From the NCBI GenBank assembly GCA_944372335.1, contig CALVYQ010000001.1, positions 124,001 to 188,000 on the forward strand: a stretch of 64,000 nucleotides of DNA, written 5' to 3'. Positions 59,402 through 64,000 of this stretch are shown one piece after another. The position numbers and the translations under genes were made by a program. Under the pieces are notes generated by a model. It saw nothing but the letters and a program-made list of their open reading frames with translations. It made no database searches and was not told the DNA's origin. Each line of letters begins with the position of its first letter. The first letter of the stretch is position 1. This DNA is from an uncultured Clostridia bacterium (lineage in GTDB: Bacteria; Bacillota; Clostridia; Christensenellales; UBA1242).

Positions 59402-61288
59402 ATGAATAGTTTAGCTTTAACTGATGAAATTGTGCGTATTGCCATCAAATATTTCAATATGAATGAAGCTGAGGCCTTGGCAGCTCTTAATAAGGCTAAA
59501 GCTAAAAAAGATTTTAAAGCAAACTATTTATATTCAGTTTTGATTTCTGCCGAACCATATTTTAATAAGTATCTTGAACTTACGCCGGCAGACCTACAAA
59601 GAAAAATTGGGAGAGTGGCGTTTGAAAACTTAAATTATACAGCACTTTCAACAAATGAAACGCCAACAGAAACCACTCTTAGACTTGGTGAATTTTTTAA
59701 GGTAACAAGTGACTATGGAATAAATCCATATAAAATTTTTTACTCATCTGTTATCTCAAAAGCTCACCTTTTTTATAATAAAGAAGGCTATTACAGCAAT
59801 TATAAACAAAAAATTGGTAATTTTCTTGCGGTAGCAAATGCCATTGCTGAGCAATTAGGAGTTGATAGAGCTAAGGTGGCAAAGATGTATGAGCGTTGCT
59901 CCACTCTTGCATATAAGGTTGACACAGAAAAAGTCTATAAAAATTATCATGCAATTAGACGACTTGGTTATTATGGAGAGATTATATTAAACTCGGTTGA
60001 CGTCAAAGAAATCTTGAGAAACAATCCAACTCTCTACTCTTGCTCTGAGAACCAAATTGAAAGTGCGTATTTATATCTCATCAAAAAGGCAGAAATATAC
60101 AGTGCAAGAATGAAAGATAAAAGGCAGATTAAGGATATTCTTGCAAACTGGATAAAAAATAATTCCTCCGTTCTTGCTATAAATGTTGACGGAATGAAGA
60201 ATAAGGAGAGGGGATTATATAACTTTTTGATAACAATTGCAGATAGAAAAGAGGTGCAAGATATTCTTTATTCTATATTTGATAATCCGACCAGCATCTC
60301 AGCTATTAATAAAATTTCTAGTGACACCTTTTTTAAAAATGATAATTACATGAAAGTAATCAAAACTCTTATTTGCTTTTTAGATGAGGGGAATGAAAAA
60401 AACATTCCGTCAAATACATTAAGTTATTTAAAAAAATCAAAACTTGTCTATTCGATAGATTATCGAAGGTTATATTCTTTTTTAGATAAAATCAAAAATG
60501 ATGATGAAGCAGAAACTTTATTACAAAAATTTATCGAAAAGGGAGATGCTGTTTTCTCATATTTTGACAGAAATAGTGATGAAGAAATAATCGAAAAGCT
60601 TAGAACAAACAAGATTTTCTATCGCATAAAACTCTATAACATGACAAAAGCTCAAATTGCTCAAAAGTTTTACGAAGTCTTTTCGTCTAATCCTGATGAG
60701 AGATTTAGTGAACTGAACAGCATTTTGAATGAAAATTATAACTTAGATTTAATCTGTTCTCATTTAAATAGAGCAGAGAAAGGGCTGTTTGATTTAGAAA
60801 AAGTTATTAAGAAGAACATTAATATATTACCTCTTGTAAAGGAAATTAAAAGCGATGTTTTTGACTTTTTAGGCACATATCTTGAGTATGAGGAGCGATA
60901 TTTAAACACAAGCTTTGCTGAGTCAATGGATAGATTTTCTTCGAGAGTGGAAAGTGTAAAAAAAGAGATTGATGTGCTTTATAATGCTGGGGCTATTGAG
61001 GCAAAAAAACAATATGATAATGTCGATGCTTTATATAATGCGTTTAAGAAAAATACTGATGAAAAGTTATTAAATGATAACAATCCAATTCGCAAAAGGA
61101 AAGCTTTTTCTAGCCACTTAAACACGATAATTCAAGAGCTTGAAAATGGGCAAGAGACAAGGCAACTTTCCATATTTGATTTTAAAGAACAAAGCGATGA
61201 CAGCGAAGCACTTATCATATTAAAAGAAATTCAAAAGCGATTTAATTTTATGGATAGGCTTGATGAAAGATTAGAAAAAGAAAAGTAA
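59402..61288 (+). CDS. Large helical protein of unknown function with clamp-binding-like motif
   Basis: 628 residues from the ATG at 59402; an earlier TTG in frame is the promoter's -35 box. It is nearly all alpha-helical, without a signal peptide or transmembrane helix. The segment ILRNNPTLYSCSENQIESAY resembles the loop-helix pattern of mTERF-type repeats, but no repeat series is clear. Near residue 588 the C-terminal region contains RQLSIFDF, close to the QLxLF consensus used to bind the DNA polymerase sliding clamp. A role at DNA is possible but unproven. Confidence 0.7.
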   Translation: MNSLALTDEIVRIAIKYFNMNEAEALAALNKAKAKKDFKANYLYSVLISAEPYFNKYLELTPADLQRKIGRVAFENLNYTALSTNETPTETTLRLGEFFKVTSDYGINPYKIFYSSVISKAHLFYNKEGYYSNYKQKIGNFLAVANAIAEQLGVDRAKVAKMYERCSTLAYKVDTEKVYKNYHAIRRLGYYGEIILNSVDVKEILRNNPTLYSCSENQIESAYLYLIKKAEIYSARMKDKRQIKDILANWIKNNSSVLAINVDGMKNKERGLYNFLITIADRKEVQDILYSIFDNPTSISAINKISSDTFFKNDNYMKVIKTLICFLDEGNEKNIPSNTLSYLKKSKLVYSIDYRRLYSFLDKIKNDDEAETLLQKFIEKGDAVFSYFDRNSDEEIIEKLRTNKIFYRIKLYNMTKAQIAQKFYEVFSSNPDERFSELNSILNENYNLDLICSHLNRAEKGLFDLEKVIKKNINILPLVKEIKSDVFDFLGTYLEYEERYLNTSFAESMDRFSSRVESVKKEIDVLYNAGAIEAKKQYDNVDALYNAFKKNTDEKLLNDNNPIRKRKAFSSHLNTIIQELENGQETRQLSIFDFKEQSDDSEALIILKEIQKRFNFMDRLDERLEKEK

Positions 61289-61397
61289 TTTTTTGCTAAA
61301 GTTTAATATTAAGAGTTATATATTTTCAAAATTTAAGCAATTTGTTTGCAAATATTTTTCTTTTATATTATAATAGTTGTGTTTTAAGGAGATTTAT

Positions 61398-61964
61398 ATG
61401 AACGAAATGGTCGATGAGATTTTTTCTTCTCTTAAAAGTGATTTAGAAAAAGCATATTCTCATCAGCAAGATGAATATCTTGTAATAAGGGCGGGTCGTG
61501 CCAATCCTCATATCTTAGATAAAGTTATGGTGGAATATTATGGTGTGATGACCCCAATCAATCAAATGGGAACAATATCAGTTTCTGAGGCGAGAATCTT
61601 AAATATCAACATTTGGGACGCAAGCCAGATTAAAAATGTTGTTAAGGCAATAAATCAAGCAGATATTGGCATCTCTCCAACTGATGACGGAAAAACAATC
61701 AGACTTATCTTCCCAGCTCTTACTGAGGAGCGAAGAAAGGAAATTTGCAAAAACGTCAGAAAAATTTGTGAAGAGACGAAGATTGCCATGCGAAACGCAA
61801 GACGTGATAGCCTTGATATGCTTAAAGATTTAAAAAAGGATAATGCTTTGTCTGAAGATGAACTAGCTGGCTATGAGAAAGATGTTCAAAAGATGATGGA
61901 TAAATATACCACTCTTGCCGATGATTTGGCAACCGAGAAAGAAGAAGAGGTTATGAAGGTTTAA
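61398..61964 (+). CDS. frr: Ribosome recycling factor
   Basis: 188 residues from the ATG at 61398 (AAGGAG six bases before); an upstream in-frame start would contain that site. RAGRANPHILDKVMVEYYG and LTEERRKEICKNVRKICEE are typical. It splits post-termination ribosomes with EF-G. The operon is frr-uppS-cdsA-rseP; pyrH, usually before frr, is not present. Confidence 0.97.
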   Translation: MNEMVDEIFSSLKSDLEKAYSHQQDEYLVIRAGRANPHILDKVMVEYYGVMTPINQMGTISVSEARILNINIWDASQIKNVVKAINQADIGISPTDDGKTIRLIFPALTEERRKEICKNVRKICEETKIAMRNARRDSLDMLKDLKKDNALSEDELAGYEKDVQKMMDKYTTLADDLATEKEEEVMKV

Positions 61965-61975
61965 TCGGGAGTTTT

Positions 61976-62662
61976 ATGGAAAAATTACCTACTCATATCG
62001 CATTTATCATGGACGGCAATAGGCGTTGGGCAAAGAGACGTGGACTTAACAAAATGCTTGGCCATAAGAAGGGTGCTGAAGTGCTTGCAAATATCATCAA
62101 AGAGCTTAGCAGGATAAGTAAGATAAAATATGCTTCATTTTTTGCCTTTTCAACAGAAAATTGGAACAGGGAGCAAAAAGAGATTGATGCTATTTTCCAG
62201 CTTGTTGAAGATATGTTTGATAAGTATGAGCAGGAATTTAGTAGGCTTGATATAAAATTTGTGATTATGGGAGATATCTCTCGTTTTCCAAAGTCTATGC
62301 AAGAAAAACTTATAAAAGTCCAAGAAAATAGCAAAAATAATAGTGGGCTTACAGTGCTTTTAGCCTTAAACTATGGCGGAAGAGATGATATTGTGCAGGC
62401 GGTTAATAAGCTAGCAAATAGTGGCTTAACTGAAATTACAGAAGAGGATATAAAGAAAAATCTATTATCCTTTCCTGCACCAGATGTTGATTTTCTCATA
62501 AGAACAAGTGGTGAAGAAAGAATTTCAAATTTTATGCTCTTTCATCTTGCCTATAGTGAGTTATATTTTCCAAAATATTGTTGGCCGGCATTTAACAAAA
62601 AACGCCTTTATAAGGCATTAAAAATTTATTCAAAGAGAAACAGAAGATTCGGAGGAAATTAA
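61976..62662 (+). CDS. uppS: Undecaprenyl diphosphate synthase
   Basis: 228 residues. The cis-prenyltransferase signature HIAFIMDGNRRWAKRRG is at the N-terminus, FAFSTENWNR in the middle, and RTSGEERISNFMLFHLAYSE near the end. It makes the C55 lipid carrier for cell wall synthesis. The stop and the cdsA start share one base. Confidence 0.97.
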   Translation: MEKLPTHIAFIMDGNRRWAKRRGLNKMLGHKKGAEVLANIIKELSRISKIKYASFFAFSTENWNREQKEIDAIFQLVEDMFDKYEQEFSRLDIKFVIMGDISRFPKSMQEKLIKVQENSKNNSGLTVLLALNYGGRDDIVQAVNKLANSGLTEITEEDIKKNLLSFPAPDVDFLIRTSGEERISNFMLFHLAYSELYFPKYCWPAFNKKRLYKALKIYSKRNRRFGGN

Positions 62663-63624
62663 TGAAAAAACGAGTTTATACATCAGTGCTAATTGTGCTA
62701 ATTTTGGCATTACTATTTGTGCTTAAAATTTTTGTCAGTGACTACTTCTTTGATGCATTTTTTGGAATAATCGCTTGCATTGCTTCATTTGAAATGTCAA
62801 GGCTTTTATCAAAAACTAAACGTTACAATTTTCAGATTTTATCGGTGATTTTTCCAGCACTAATTCTTGCTTGTCACTTAATATGTGCTCATTTTGCAAG
62901 TGCACTTGGTGATATCTATTGGATTTTGTGGGCTATTTTAATTGATTTTGCACTTATGCTTGTTGTGCTTGGCGTAACTTTCTTGATTCAACTTATCCGC
63001 AAAAAGAAAGTGCTTGAAGAGATGACAACTCGTGATGTGAAAAATATGTCAGTGGCTAAGTTTTCCTTTAAAAAATGTTTAAATACTCTTATTGTGTTTA
63101 TCTATCCAGCATTTTTCTTCTTGTTTATGGTATTTGTCAATCATATCGGTGATTTGCCTCTTGCTAAACTCACAGATATATCTGTTGACTTCTCCATATT
63201 CGTCTTGATGACCGCAATTTTAATTCCTATGTTTTCAGATACCTTTGCTATGCTTACGGGTTCTCTTATTGGTGGAAAAAAATTATGCCCAAGAATAAGT
63301 CCGGGAAAGACAATATCTGGCACAGTTGGTGGTGCAGTTTGGACTCTTCTTCTTATGTCTGCAGTTTGGCTAATCTTTGTGAATATCACAGGCTTTGACT
63401 TTATGTGGTCAAGTTTCCCAATCTGGGCATATCTCATCATTGTCCTTTTAGGAGTTGGTGTTGCTATTGTAGGCGATCTATTTGAAAGTATCTTAAAGCG
63501 TCATTCCGGCGTTAAAGATAGCGGTAGGCTTGTTCCGGGACATGGCGGAATACTCGACAGAATTGATTCCTACATTTTCATTGCTCCATACATTTTACTT
63601 GCTTTCTGGATTTTTGCTTTATAA
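62662..63624 (+). CDS. cdsA: Phosphatidate cytidylyltransferase
   Basis: 320 residues, with about eight transmembrane helices. The family signature is SDTFAMLTGSLIGGKKLCPR through SPGKTISGTVGG, then GDLFESILKRHSGVKDSGRL and PGHGGILDRIDS at the C-terminus. Makes CDP-diacylglycerol. Translationally coupled to uppS. Confidence 0.97.
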   Translation: MKKRVYTSVLIVLILALLFVLKIFVSDYFFDAFFGIIACIASFEMSRLLSKTKRYNFQILSVIFPALILACHLICAHFASALGDIYWILWAILIDFALMLVVLGVTFLIQLIRKKKVLEEMTTRDVKNMSVAKFSFKKCLNTLIVFIYPAFFFLFMVFVNHIGDLPLAKLTDISVDFSIFVLMTAILIPMFSDTFAMLTGSLIGGKKLCPRISPGKTISGTVGGAVWTLLLMSAVWLIFVNITGFDFMWSSFPIWAYLIIVLLGVGVAIVGDLFESILKRHSGVKDSGRLVPGHGGILDRIDSYIFIAPYILLAFWIFAL

Positions 63625-63687
63625 ATGTAAATAGGCTATTTAACTAATGATTTTTTTGGAAACTCATGAAATCATAGGAGTGAAATT

Positions 63688-64000
63688 ATGACAACATTTT
63701 TATATGTGTTACTTGCGATTGTGGTTCTTCTATTCATGGTTATGGTTCATGAGCTTGGCCACTACATCGCAGGGAAAATTCTTAAATTTAAAATAGAAGA
63801 GTTTTCAATTGGCTTTGGTAAGGCTATCTTTTCTCATACTTCAAAAAAGACGGGTGAGAAGTTTTCTCTTCGTATCTTTCCTCTTGGTGGTTACTGTTCT
63901 TTCTATGGCGAAGAAGACGATGGCAAGATGTCAACAGAAAATGGTGTAACTTTCAACAGTCAAAAGCCTTGGAAGAGAATCATTGTCTTTTTAGCTGGCG
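63688..64000 (+). CDS. rseP: Site-2 protease RseP/RasP (cut by window edge)
   Basis: The first 104 codons are present and the frame is open to the end. The N-terminal helix carries the metalloprotease motif VMVHELGHYIAGK (HExxH), then the RIFPLGGYCSFYGEED segment typical of this family. TAGGAG lies eight bases before the ATG. It cuts membrane anti-sigma factors and other substrates inside the membrane. dxr, which often precedes rseP, is missing. Confidence 0.95.
   Translation, partial: MTTFLYVLLAIVVLLFMVMVHELGHYIAGKILKFKIEEFSIGFGKAIFSHTSKKTGEKFSLRIFPLGGYCSFYGEEDDGKMSTENGVTFNSQKPWKRIIVFLAG

Noticed and set aside
1..64000. CRISPR arrays, rRNA genes or insertion sequences
   Set aside because: No regularly spaced direct repeats, no rRNA signature sequences and no transposase motifs were seen on either strand.

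Overview
The window is AT-rich and almost fully coding, and reads as a chromosomal segment of an endospore-forming member of the Firmicutes, class Clostridia. The evidence is the set of sporulation genes (spoIIAA-spoIIAB-sigF, a GerW/YtfJ protein, an uninterrupted sigK, all eight spoIIIA genes), a large Bacillus-type SRP RNA, an S-box riboswitch before metK, two Asp23-family genes, and gene order typical of Firmicutes. Many uncharacterised proteins and reshuffled operons suggest an uncultured, probably gut-associated lineage, but the species cannot be named from sequence alone.

Layout. 1-3.2 kb: a cut-off nucleoside hydrolase, the sigma-F operon, and a small coiled-coil protein. 3.3-4.1 kb: a six-gene tRNA array. 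4.1-6.3 kb: a tRNA-adjacent accessory patch with a Fic protein and a small gene flanked by two paralogous XRE repressors that share duplicated operators. 6.3-13.7 kb: nth, obgE-yhbY, rsfS-ywlE-rpiB-gap and unknown genes. 13.7-19.1 kb: an SDR oxidoreductase, a SHOCT-domain protein, a candidate small RNA, a membrane protein with a G8 tract in its promoter, tadA, two CPBP proteases and rlmH. 19.2-22.2 kb: a two-gene RecQ/DprA unit. 22.2-32.3 kb: DUF1846, ytfJ-dacF-type-rluB, an HI0933-type flavoprotein, plsC, a UDG-family protein, an S1-domain protein and riboswitch-controlled metK. 32.5-38.7 kb: plsX-rnc-smc-ftsY. 38.9-40.7 kb: sigK and SRP RNA. 41.3-50.3 kb: spoIIIAA-AH followed by an Asp23 gene, nusB, xseA, xseB and proS. 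50.4-64 kb: a putative metal exporter, rpsB-tsf, a two-domain ThyX-like protein, rpmB, yloU-fakA, a large unknown protein, frr-uppS-cdsA and a cut-off rseP.

The genes fall into three working groups: forespore and mother-cell sporulation control (sigma-F switch, SpoIIIA channel, sigma-K); core information processing (tRNAs, SRP RNA and ftsY, obgE, rsfS, rpsB-tsf, frr, rnc, nusB, proS); and envelope or lipid synthesis (plsX, plsC, uppS, cdsA, fakA, DacF-type carboxypeptidase, rseP).

The most unusual signals are these. About eight genes have a promoter whose -10 box ends only 4-7 bases before the start codon and no Shine-Dalgarno site, which suggests leaderless mRNAs. A roughly 40-base palindromic repeat occurs at least three times between genes. 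The XRE genes have duplicated operator pairs with the same 30-base spacing. An unannotated, roughly 90-nt RNA has its own promoter and terminator. A G8 tract lies inside a promoter spacer. Several genes are divergent or fused, including a RecQ-phosphoribosyltransferase fusion next to a DprA variant and a tandem ThyX. Assignments rest on reading motifs and gene order; no database search was run.
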